Below are positions 1 to 5,601 of a stretch of 6,126 nt of DNA, piece by piece. The translations under genes and the position numbers were made by a program. This DNA comes from Bacteroidales bacterium (GTDB taxonomy: Bacteria > Bacteroidota > Bacteroidia > Bacteroidales > P3): contig JALNVJ010000097.1 of assembly GCA_023227645.1 (NCBI GenBank), positions 1-6,126 on the forward strand, given 5' to 3'. Numbering within the stretch: position 1 is the stretch's first letter; every line of letters begins with the position of its first letter. A model generated the notes under the pieces. The model made no database searches. It saw nothing but the letters and a program-made list of their open reading frames with translations, and had not been told where the DNA came from.

Positions 1-915
1 GAAAGCACCTAATCCAAAGATTCCTATTGATTTTGCAGTTAGGAAAGAAGTTGCTTGAGTTGAAGCTCCTACTGTTATACCAATTAATATTGTTACTATA
101 TCAATAATTGGACCTGCTGCTGCATTTGCTAAACGTTTTGTTACGCCTGATTCTTTAAGCAAGTTACCAAAGAATAGCATACCTAAAAGGGGAAGTCCTG
201 TTGGTACTATCGTACATGTTAGGAGTAGGGCTATTATTGGGAATAGTATTTTCTCTAATTTAGATACTTGGCGTGGTGGTTTCATCCTAATTAAGCGTTC
301 TTTCTTAGAAGTTAGAGCTCGCATAATTGGTGGTTGAATAACGGGAACCAAGGCCATATAGGAATAGGCCGAGACGGCTATTGCTCCTAATAGCTCTGGG
401 GCTAGTTGTGAGGAAATAAAGATTGCTGTTGGGCCGTCAGCTCCTCCGATAATTCCAATTGCTCCTGCCTCTGTTGGAGAGAAACCAATTGCAAGTGCAA
501 TTGCATAGGCTGCAAAAATACCAAATTGTGCTGATGCTCCAATTAATAGTAGTTTTGGATTGGAAAGAAGGGCAGAAAAGTCGGTCATGGCTCCAATACC
601 TAAAAAGATCAGTGGAGGATACCAGCCGTTTTGCACCCCGTGATAGAGAATATTGAGGACTGAGCCCGATTCATATATCCCTGTTTTTAATCCTGGATAG
701 AAAGGAATATTACCAATTATAATACCAAATCCAATAGGGATTAGCAATAATGGTTCATATTCTTTTGCTATTGCAAGATAGATAAAGAAACAACCTATAA
801 TAATCATTATGATATGACCTATCGTAAAGTTACCATATGATGTATAAGTAAAAAATTGGACGAGTTGAGTTTGGATAAAATCCATGAAACTCATTGTAGA
901 TTCTAATGCTACCAT
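1..915 (-). CDS. mmdB: Sodium ion-translocating decarboxylase, beta subunit (OadB/MmdB family), 3' end missing
   Basis: This is the integral membrane subunit that decarboxylates carboxybiotin and couples CO2 release to Na+ export. My reading from the ATG at 915 gives 305 residues in frame to the window edge with no stop. Family members are roughly 380-435 residues, so about 85 C-terminal residues are missing. The protein is very hydrophobic, with likely helices near residues 31-50, 55-70, 122-144, 223-240 and 270-290. The family signature GIIGGADGPT spans 154-163. D160 aligns with the Na+-site aspartate D203 of Klebsiella OadB, and Y186 in AYSYMALVP aligns with its Y229. The conserved Asn and Ser of the last helices (Klebsiella N373 and S382) would fall beyond the edge. 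The start lies 3 bases after the stop of the biotin carrier gene, which indicates translational coupling. Membership of the OadB family is certain. Methylmalonyl-CoA rather than oxaloacetate specificity is inferred from the neighbouring alpha subunit and epimerase. Confidence 0.93.
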   Translation of the reverse strand, partial: MVALESTMSFMDFIQTQLVQFFTYTSYGNFTIGHIIMIIIGCFFIYLAIAKEYEPLLLIPIGFGIIIGNIPFYPGLKTGIYESGSVLNILYHGVQNGWYPPLIFLGIGAMTDFSALLSNPKLLLIGASAQFGIFAAYAIALAIGFSPTEAGAIGIIGGADGPTAIFISSQLAPELLGAIAVSAYSYMALVPVIQPPIMRALTSKKERLIRMKPPRQVSKLEKILFPIIALLLTCTIVPTGLPLLGMLFFGNLLKESGVTKRLANAAAGPIIDIVTILIGITVGASTQATSFLTAKSIGIFGLGAF

Positions 916-918
916 TTT

Positions 919-1350
919 TTATTCTCCTATTGTTATTAGCACATCACCTTCCATTATAGAATCTCCCTTACGTGCTTTAATTTCAATTATTTTTCCAGCT
1001 ATATCGGAATCAATAATGTTTTCCATTTTCATAGCTTCCAACATAATCATTTTTTGACCAACAGTTACCATATCTCCAACATTAACATAAACATCAAGGA
1101 CTGTTCCTGGAAGAGGAGACTTTATTGTTTGAGAACCAGTATTACTTGTTTTAGCAGTTTGAGGTGTTGCATCGGTTGAAGGAACAACAACTGAACGAAC
1201 TAGTTTTGGGGTTTTAGTTTGTTTAATTTCTTTGTCAACCTCAACCATATATGAAGTGCCATTTAACTCCAATTCGATTGTTTGTCCCTCAACGTTATTT
1301 ATGTCAACGGTATAACTTGTTCCGTTTATTTTGAATTTATAATTTTTCAT
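919..1350 (-). CDS. mmdC: Biotin carrier protein (gamma-type subunit) of methylmalonyl-CoA decarboxylase
   Basis: This 143-residue soluble subunit carries the covalent biotin that shuttles CO2 between the carboxyltransferase and the membrane beta subunit. The C-terminal biotinyl domain spans about residues 75-143 and contains the canonical motif EAMKMEN. K108 is the expected biotinylated lysine, 35 residues from the C terminus, as is usual for the family. Residues 43-74 form a Thr/Pro/Ser/Ala-containing linker, probably flexible. The N-terminal 40 residues contain two similar beta-strand units, NGTSYTVDI (9-17) and NGTSYMVEV (30-38), which look like an internal duplication. The gene sits between the OadG-like gene (24-base gap) and the beta subunit gene (3-base gap). 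The ATG at 1350 follows an AT-rich leader. Biotin carrier function is near certain. Assignment to the methylmalonyl-CoA complex rests on operon context. Confidence 0.94.
   Translation of the reverse strand: MKNYKFKINGTSYTVDINNVEGQTIELELNGTSYMVEVDKEIKQTKTPKLVRSVVVPSTDATPQTAKTSNTGSQTIKSPLPGTVLDVYVNVGDMVTVGQKMIMLEAMKMENIIDSDIAGKIIEIKARKGDSIMEGDVLITIGE
924..928 (-). promoter_or_regulatory. Possible Shine-Dalgarno site for the beta subunit gene
   Basis: The minus strand reads AGGAG 8 bases before the ATG at 915, inside the last codons of the biotin carrier gene. It is the only good Shine-Dalgarno match among the starts here; the others have AT-rich leaders typical of Bacteroidota. It also encodes the Ile-Gly-Glu end of the upstream protein, so the match may be incidental. 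Confidence 0.35.
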
Positions 1351-1374
1351 CTTACTTAATTTCTTTTTTTATGA

Positions 1375-2340
1375 TTATCGCCTATAAACATTCATATTAT
1401 GCAATTTTGAGCTCCAAGGAGAATAGGTTTTAGAAACCTTATTGATTGTAAGAATTGCATTTTCTTCATCATGTAGTTGATCATTGTACATATAAATCGC
1501 TGCTGCAATTGCTGCAAATTCTTCTCCACTTACTCGAGAGATATCTTTCACAGATTGACTTGAATCTGCTTGAACTTGTTTTATTGCTTTTCTTTTTTGC
1601 AATTTAATAATAGAACCTCCAAAAATAAGAATAACAATGAAAATTACTATTAATGCAAGGAAAACAGTACTTACTGCAATTAGAGTTAAACCAACTCCAT
1701 ATGGATCGTGCTTTGCAATTTCATCACCCTTTTTAGGCTTGATATAGTTTAATAATGGTGAATTAGCAATATCAATATGCTCAAAACCATTTCTAACATC
1801 AATTGCAAATATATTATATCCAGTTACGTTATCACCAGCTATATAAAGTTTTTTTGCAGCAGGCACATAACTAAATGCAGATGCAGCACCAAGGAATCTA
1901 AATTCTTGAAGGAGGTCTCCTTGTAGGCTTAAAACTCTAACAAAAGAACTATCTCTACTTGATGCCAAGTAAACTATATGATTTTCGTAGATTGCAATAC
2001 TTTGAGGTGTGAAAATAGCAAATTTATCATGGCGACCAGCAACCTCATCAACAAGTAATACTTTTTCTTTTTCAAATCCAGTCTTTGTTTGAACTAGTAT
2101 TTCTACAGTATTTTCATTATGATTAATTACTGCAACAGTTTGGGTCTTTGAATCTACAGCATAGGTTTGAGGGACCAAAGGGTCGTATGTTTCCCCCGTA
2201 CTCATATTGGCTATCTGAGATCTCAAAGAGTTTATTTCTTGTTGCATATTTTCAATCACAGTTTTATCCTGAGCAGTAACGCTCCAAGAAAAAACTAATG
2301 ACAGAAGCAATACAACAGTTTTTATTATATTAACTTTCAT
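1375..2340 (-). CDS. OadG-family decarboxylase membrane subunit with an extracytoplasmic beta-propeller-like domain
   Basis: This 321-residue protein is probably the small (gamma/delta-type) membrane subunit that assembles the decarboxylase. A signal peptide covers residues 1-23, with likely cleavage at VTA|QD. Residues 25-47 form a short heptad-like, probably coiled-coil segment. Residues about 56-205 hold three loosely similar beta-rich units, such as AVDSKTQTVAVINH, IAIYENHIVYLASS and YVPAAKKLYIAGD, resembling YVTN/NHL-type propeller blades. One strong membrane helix spans about 214-242 (YGVGLTL start, Gly-Gly end), followed by a basic stretch and a cytoplasmic tail. The tail contains SGEEFAAIAAAIYMY (271-285) and a C-terminal SPWSSKL motif, both of which I recognise from Bacteroidales OadG proteins. 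Classic OadG is only about 80-100 residues. Bacteroides homologues, as I recall, also carry an N-terminal secreted domain, but of lamin-tail type. The OadG assignment rests on the helix, the tail and the position between the alpha subunit and biotin carrier genes. The role of the outer domain is unknown. Confidence 0.82.
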   Translation of the reverse strand: MKVNIIKTVVLLLSLVFSWSVTAQDKTVIENMQQEINSLRSQIANMSTGETYDPLVPQTYAVDSKTQTVAVINHNENTVEILVQTKTGFEKEKVLLVDEVAGRHDKFAIFTPQSIAIYENHIVYLASSRDSSFVRVLSLQGDLLQEFRFLGAASAFSYVPAAKKLYIAGDNVTGYNIFAIDVRNGFEHIDIANSPLLNYIKPKKGDEIAKHDPYGVGLTLIAVSTVFLALIVIFIVILIFGGSIIKLQKRKAIKQVQADSSQSVKDISRVSGEEFAAIAAAIYMYNDQLHDEENAILTINKVSKTYSPWSSKLHNMNVYRR

Positions 2341-2351
2341 CTCTTATTTTA

Positions 2352-3911
2352 TTATAATGGAATATTGCTATGTTTTTTCATTGGGTTTTGGTCTTTCTTT
2401 GTAGCTAAGGCCTGAAGAGCTCTAATGATACGGAAACGAGTATTTTTCGGTTCAATAACATCATCAATATAACCATATTTTGCTGCATTGTATGGATTAG
2501 CAAATTTCAAATTATATTCTGCTTCTTTTTCAGCAATAAATTTAGCCTTTTCCTCAGCTCCTTCAATTGTCTTTATTTCTCTACCATAAAGAACTGATAT
2601 GGCTCCACTTGCTCCCATAACTGCAATTTCTGAAGATGGCCATGCGTAGTTGATATCACCACGTAGTTGCTTAGAACTCATAACGTCATGAGCACCACCA
2701 TAAGATTTACGAAGAGTTATAGTTACTTTAGGAACTGTTGCCTCACCATAAGCAAATAAGAATTTAGCTCCATGTATAATAATTCCATTATATTCCTGAG
2801 CTGTTCCTGGTAGAAATCCTGGAACGTCAACAAGAGTTACAATAGGGATATTGAAAGCATCGCAGAAACGAACAAAACGTGCTCCTTTTCTTGATGAGTT
2901 AATATCTAAAACACCTGCCATATAGTTTGGTTGGTTAGCAACGATACCAACAGAAACTCCGTTGAAACGAGCAAAACCTACAACAATATTTGATGCAAAG
3001 TTACGATGAACTTCTAAAAATTCGCCATCATCAACAATAGCATGAATAACGTCTTTAACGTCGTATGGTTTATTAGGATTATCAGGGATTATTGAATTTA
3101 ATGAATCATCCAAACGGTCAATTGGATCTGAACATGGATAAATTGGAGCTTCTTCCAAATTGTTTGAAGGAAGATAAGTCATTAATTTTCTAATTAATAA
3201 TAAACCTTCTTGTTCTGAATCAGCAATAAAATGAGTTACCCCAGATTTTGAAGCATGAACCATAGCTCCTCCAAGCTTTTCATCAGTTACATCTTCTCCA
3301 GTAACAGTTTTAACAACTTTAGGACCGGTTACGAACATATAACTATTTTCTTTCGACATCATAATAAAGTCAGTTAGAGCTGGAGAATAAACCGCTCCAC
3401 CTGCACATGGTCCGAAGATAGCAGAAATTTGAGGTATCACACCTGAAGCCATAATATTTCTTTGGAATATTTCAGCATAACCAGCTAATGAATTAACACC
3501 TTCTTGAATACGAGCACCACCTGAATCATTAATCCCAATTACAGGAGCACCAACTTTCATTGCTTGATCCATTACCTTGCAAATTTTCTTTGCAAAAGAC
3601 TCTGAAAGAGAACCTCCAAATACTGTAAAGTCTTGCGAAAATACATAAATAAGACGTCCATCTATTGTTCCATAACCAGTAACAACACCATCCGAAAGGA
3701 AGGTTTGATCTTGCATATTGAAATCTGTACAACGATGGGTTACAAACATGTCAAATTCTTCGAAAGAACCTTCATCTAAAAGGAGTTCAATACGTTCACG
3801 TGCGGTCAATTTACCTTTTGCATGTTGAGAGTCAATTCTTTTTTGTCCCCCACCTAATTTTGCTTCTGCTCTTTTGTCGAGTAGTTGCTTTATTTTATCT
3901 TCAAAAGCCAT
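2352..3911 (-). CDS. mmdA: Methylmalonyl-CoA decarboxylase alpha subunit (carboxyltransferase)
   Basis: This 519-residue cytoplasmic enzyme transfers the carboxyl group of (S)-methylmalonyl-CoA to biotin, releasing propionyl-CoA. It belongs to the same family as propionyl-CoA carboxylase beta chains and has their usual length. The N-terminal carboxyltransferase domain (about 1-255) contains NDSGGARIQEGV (128-139) and GPCAGGAVYSPA (167-178), with backbone amides that form an oxyanion hole. The C-terminal domain (about 280-519) contains VDVPGFLPG (361-369), the second oxyanion-hole region YGGAHDVMSSK (404-414) and SSEIAVMGASGA (426-437). The aspartate after GGAH (D409) fits propionyl/methylmalonyl-CoA enzymes. 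The downstream OadG, biotin carrier and OadB genes, with no biotin carboxylase gene, argue for a Na+-pumping decarboxylase and against an ATP-dependent carboxylase. A second carboxylase using this subunit with an unlinked biotin carboxylase cannot be excluded. The ATG at 3911 gives the standard MAFEDKIKQL start, after a leader with no Shine-Dalgarno site. Confidence 0.95.
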   Translation of the reverse strand: MAFEDKIKQLLDKRAEAKLGGGQKRIDSQHAKGKLTARERIELLLDEGSFEEFDMFVTHRCTDFNMQDQTFLSDGVVTGYGTIDGRLIYVFSQDFTVFGGSLSESFAKKICKVMDQAMKVGAPVIGINDSGGARIQEGVNSLAGYAEIFQRNIMASGVIPQISAIFGPCAGGAVYSPALTDFIMMSKENSYMFVTGPKVVKTVTGEDVTDEKLGGAMVHASKSGVTHFIADSEQEGLLLIRKLMTYLPSNNLEEAPIYPCSDPIDRLDDSLNSIIPDNPNKPYDVKDVIHAIVDDGEFLEVHRNFASNIVVGFARFNGVSVGIVANQPNYMAGVLDINSSRKGARFVRFCDAFNIPIVTLVDVPGFLPGTAQEYNGIIIHGAKFLFAYGEATVPKVTITLRKSYGGAHDVMSSKQLRGDINYAWPSSEIAVMGASGAISVLYGREIKTIEGAEEKAKFIAEKEAEYNLKFANPYNAAKYGYIDDVIEPKNTRFRIIRALQALATKKDQNPMKKHSNIPL

Positions 3912-3948
3912 TATATATGATATTTATTATTTAAGTAATTAAATTTCT

Positions 3949-4350
3949 TTATTCGTTACAAAGCTCTGTAAGTACTCCAAGTGTTGATTTTGGGTGCAAG
4001 AATCCTATCTTTAAGCCCTCAGCTCCTTTTCTTGATTCTTTATCAATTAGTCTTACTCCAGCTTTCTCTGCATCAATAAGGGCCTCATTAACATTATCAA
4101 CTGCAAATGCAATATGATGAACACCTGGTCCTTTTTTCTCAATAAATCCAGCTATTGGACTTTCAGGAGATGTTGCTTCTAACAATTCAATTTTTACTTC
4201 ACCAACCTTGAAAAAGGCAGTCTTTACTTTTTGGTCTACTACTTCTTCTATGTTATAGCATTTTAGGCCCATAACATTTTCCCAGTATTTAATTGCTTCT
4301 TCTAAATTAGAAACAGCTATACCTATATGCTCTATACGTTTAGGGTTCAT
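3949..4350 (-). CDS. mce: Methylmalonyl-CoA epimerase
   Basis: This 133-residue cytoplasmic enzyme of the VOC (glyoxalase/bleomycin resistance) superfamily interconverts (R)- and (S)-methylmalonyl-CoA. That links the mutase product to the decarboxylase encoded next in the operon. Two beta-alpha-beta-beta-beta modules are visible, beginning at IEHIGIAV (6-13) and GVHHIAFAV (76-84). By alignment with the Propionibacterium enzyme, the metal ligands are H8, E55 (Gln in that enzyme, Glu in many others), H79 and E129 in GVLTELCNE. E129 would also supply a catalytic carboxylate. The length is normal. It appears to be the first gene of the operon: an exact Bacteroidota -7 box lies 47 bases upstream, and the gap to mmdA is 37 bases. 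Glyoxalase I is an alternative for this fold, but the motif set and context strongly favour the epimerase. Confidence 0.95.
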   Translation of the reverse strand: MNPKRIEHIGIAVSNLEEAIKYWENVMGLKCYNIEEVVDQKVKTAFFKVGEVKIELLEATSPESPIAGFIEKKGPGVHHIAFAVDNVNEALIDAEKAGVRLIDKESRKGAEGLKIGFLHPKSTLGVLTELCNE

Positions 4351-4397
4351 ATTATTATATGTTTTTCGTTAATAAATTCGTTTCTTGAAATAAAATG

Positions 4398-4405
4398 CAA
4401 AATTA
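4398..4405 (-). promoter_or_regulatory. Predicted Bacteroidota-type -7 promoter box for the mce-mmd operon
   Basis: The minus strand reads TAATTTTG, an exact match to TAnnTTTG. A -33-like TTTC (one mismatch to TTTG) lies at 4426-4429 with a 20-base spacer. An exact TTTG at 4430-4433 is also present but sits 24 bases away. The predicted start site near 4391 would give a leader of about 40 bases before the epimerase ATG. It lies in the 89-base gap after the DUF4837 gene, where I see no terminator hairpin, so read-through from upstream is also possible. Confidence 0.6.
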
Positions 4406-4439
4406 CTATAGTTTTTTTACATTACGAAACAAATAGGGA

Positions 4440-5489
4440 TTATTCTATTTCCAAACTATATACAATTGATTCTAATTGCATTAATTCATCTCTCTTATTT
4501 TGATTAGGAGAATAAACAAAACAATCAATCATAATAAATTGTTTATTTTTTTCGTCAAAAAAACAATAGTTTATGAAAGAGCCTCCCATAAAATCGTTAA
4601 ATAAACGCCAAAGTCCTCGAGTTTCAATTGCTGGCTGACCATTTATACTAACAGTTTTTCGTGATAATGGGAATCTCTTTTCAGTTCCCATATAAGAACC
4701 TCGAGTTGGTCCGGGTATATTTTCTTTTGAAATCTTATCTCTTAATTCAATTATCTTTTCTTCATCAAACATCCCATCTCCTAAGAAAGGAGTTTTATAA
4801 ACCATTACATTTAACGTCTTTTGATCTGCTTTTACTCTATAATCTTTTCTAAACCAAGCAAAATCATCTTTAAACGTAGAAATAGAAAACTCTTTTGCAA
4901 AGGTTAATGAAAGATTAAAAGTGTTTTTTAATTTTTTTGTTGCCTCAATATTCTCTAGTCTCTTAAAAGCAAAAGCCACTCTTCTATGCTCATTATTGTA
5001 GAACTGATTAATAATTGTTGGGGCATATCTGCTAATCATATTATAAAGACTATCTCTATTATTTGCAATAATTTGAAAATATGCCTGAGGGAAAGATTTA
5101 TAGTCTATGTTTTGGAAAATAACGTTTTCAGTGTTGGTTGGGGCATAGTCAATAATAAATATATTTCTATGTTTTTGGAACATTTCAGAATTATAGAACC
5201 CTTTGGGTTGCATTTGCACAATGTCAAAAAGAGGCTCAGGATTTGCAATTCCTTCACAAGCTTTTAAGAAATACGACCCTATTGTGTCTCTCAACTCTCC
5301 TTTATAAACTTCATCGGAAGAGACCAATATCATTTCCAATGTCTTACCTCCAGAAGATGTTAGGTTTTTTGGATTAAGTGATGACTGGGCTTGTTCTTGT
5401 GTTTTAGTATCATTTTTGGAACAACTGTTTAGACCAATAAGAGATACGGCAATTGCGAATAAAACTATAAGATAGATCGATTTTTTCAT
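4440..5489 (-). CDS. DUF4837 family lipoprotein, function unknown
   Basis: This predicted 349-residue lipoprotein belongs to an uncharacterised family that I recognise as conserved in Bacteroidota (DUF4837). The reading frame is open up to an ATG at 5588, but I chose the ATG at 5489. It gives a clean lipoprotein signal, MKKSIYLIVLFAIAVSLIGL, followed by N-S-C with the lipid-anchor cysteine at C23. The longer start would run into the prfA promoter. A second ATG two codons upstream (5495) is equally usable. A polar linker (24-44) precedes the domain. Family landmarks are GGKTLEMILVSSDEVYKGEL (47-66), an ANPEPLFDI segment, QKHRNIFIIDY and, from residue 292, GLWRLFNDFMGG. The C terminus contains a further conserved block ending in QLESIVYSLE. 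The residues after C23 (S-K-N-D) are only mildly acidic, so the choice between outer and inner membrane is open. No enzymatic motif is visible. It shares a strand with the mmd operon, but I see no functional link. Confidence 0.85.
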   Translation of the reverse strand: MKKSIYLIVLFAIAVSLIGLNSCSKNDTKTQEQAQSSLNPKNLTSSGGKTLEMILVSSDEVYKGELRDTIGSYFLKACEGIANPEPLFDIVQMQPKGFYNSEMFQKHRNIFIIDYAPTNTENVIFQNIDYKSFPQAYFQIIANNRDSLYNMISRYAPTIINQFYNNEHRRVAFAFKRLENIEATKKLKNTFNLSLTFAKEFSISTFKDDFAWFRKDYRVKADQKTLNVMVYKTPFLGDGMFDEEKIIELRDKISKENIPGPTRGSYMGTEKRFPLSRKTVSINGQPAIETRGLWRLFNDFMGGSFINYCFFDEKNKQFIMIDCFVYSPNQNKRDELMQLESIVYSLEIE

Positions 5490-5505
5490 ATTCATTAAGA
5501 TTATA

Positions 5506-5515
5506 ATTTGCAAAT
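5506..5515. repeat. Perfect 10-bp palindrome ATTTGCAAAT in the divergent intergenic region
   Basis: The sequence ATTTGCAAAT equals its own reverse complement. It lies 16 bases upstream of the ATG of the DUF4837 gene, overlapping that gene's weak -7 box. It could be a small operator half or chance; short AT-rich palindromes are common in this base composition. Confidence 0.25.
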
Positions 5516-5518
5516 ATC
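5511..5518 (-). promoter_or_regulatory. Weak candidate -7 box for the DUF4837 lipoprotein gene
   Basis: The minus strand reads GATATTTG, one mismatch from TAnnTTTG, with a -33-like TGTG at 5538-5541 and a 19-base spacer. There are 21 bases between the box and the ATG at 5489, exactly the distance seen between the prfA box and its start codon. The box overlaps the ATTTGCAAAT palindrome at 5506-5515. Both elements are imperfect, so this is tentative. Confidence 0.33.
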
Positions 5519-5572
5519 TAAAAATAAATCGAGAAAACACAGTCAAAAATTTATTAAACGAAGATTTAGTTG

Positions 5573-5580
5573 TATTTTTG
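5573..5580 (+). promoter_or_regulatory. Predicted Bacteroidota-type -7 promoter box for prfA
   Basis: The plus strand reads TATTTTTG, an exact TAnnTTTG match, with a -33-like TTTA at 5550-5553 (one mismatch to TTTG) and a 19-base spacer. Transcription would start near 5587, leaving a short leader of about 15 bases before the prfA ATG. Confidence 0.55.
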
Positions 5581-5601
5581 CACCTCAAAATTCAAAAAAA
5601 T

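Noticed and set aside
459..656. Plus-strand open frame of 65 codons opposite the beta subunit gene
   Set aside because: It lies entirely antisense to well-conserved OadB coding sequence, and its product resembles no family I know.
3529..3732. Minus-strand open frame of 67 codons inside mmdA
   Set aside because: It is an out-of-frame shadow of the carboxyltransferase and its translation has no recognisable domain.
2352..3911. Annotation as ATP-dependent propionyl-CoA carboxylase beta chain
   Set aside because: Sequence alone does not fully separate the two, but the adjoining OadG, biotin carrier and OadB genes and the missing biotin carboxylase gene favour the decarboxylase alpha subunit.
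4405..4418. Palindrome ACTATAGT followed by a T tract, resembling a terminator
   Set aside because: The 8-base palindrome has no loop and only A/T-rich pairing. The T run follows on the plus strand, where no gene ends, and the minus-strand genes read the other way.
4661..5267. Two plus-strand open frames (4661-4852 and 4986-5267) opposite the DUF4837 gene
   Set aside because: Both are antisense to a full-length family member and have no promoter-like box, domain or plausible ribosome binding site of their own.
5490..5588. Longer N terminus for the DUF4837 protein starting at the ATG at 5588
   Set aside because: It would bury the lipoprotein signal peptide 33 residues inside the protein and run into the prfA leader and promoter box. 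The start at 5489 gives a standard lipoprotein signal.
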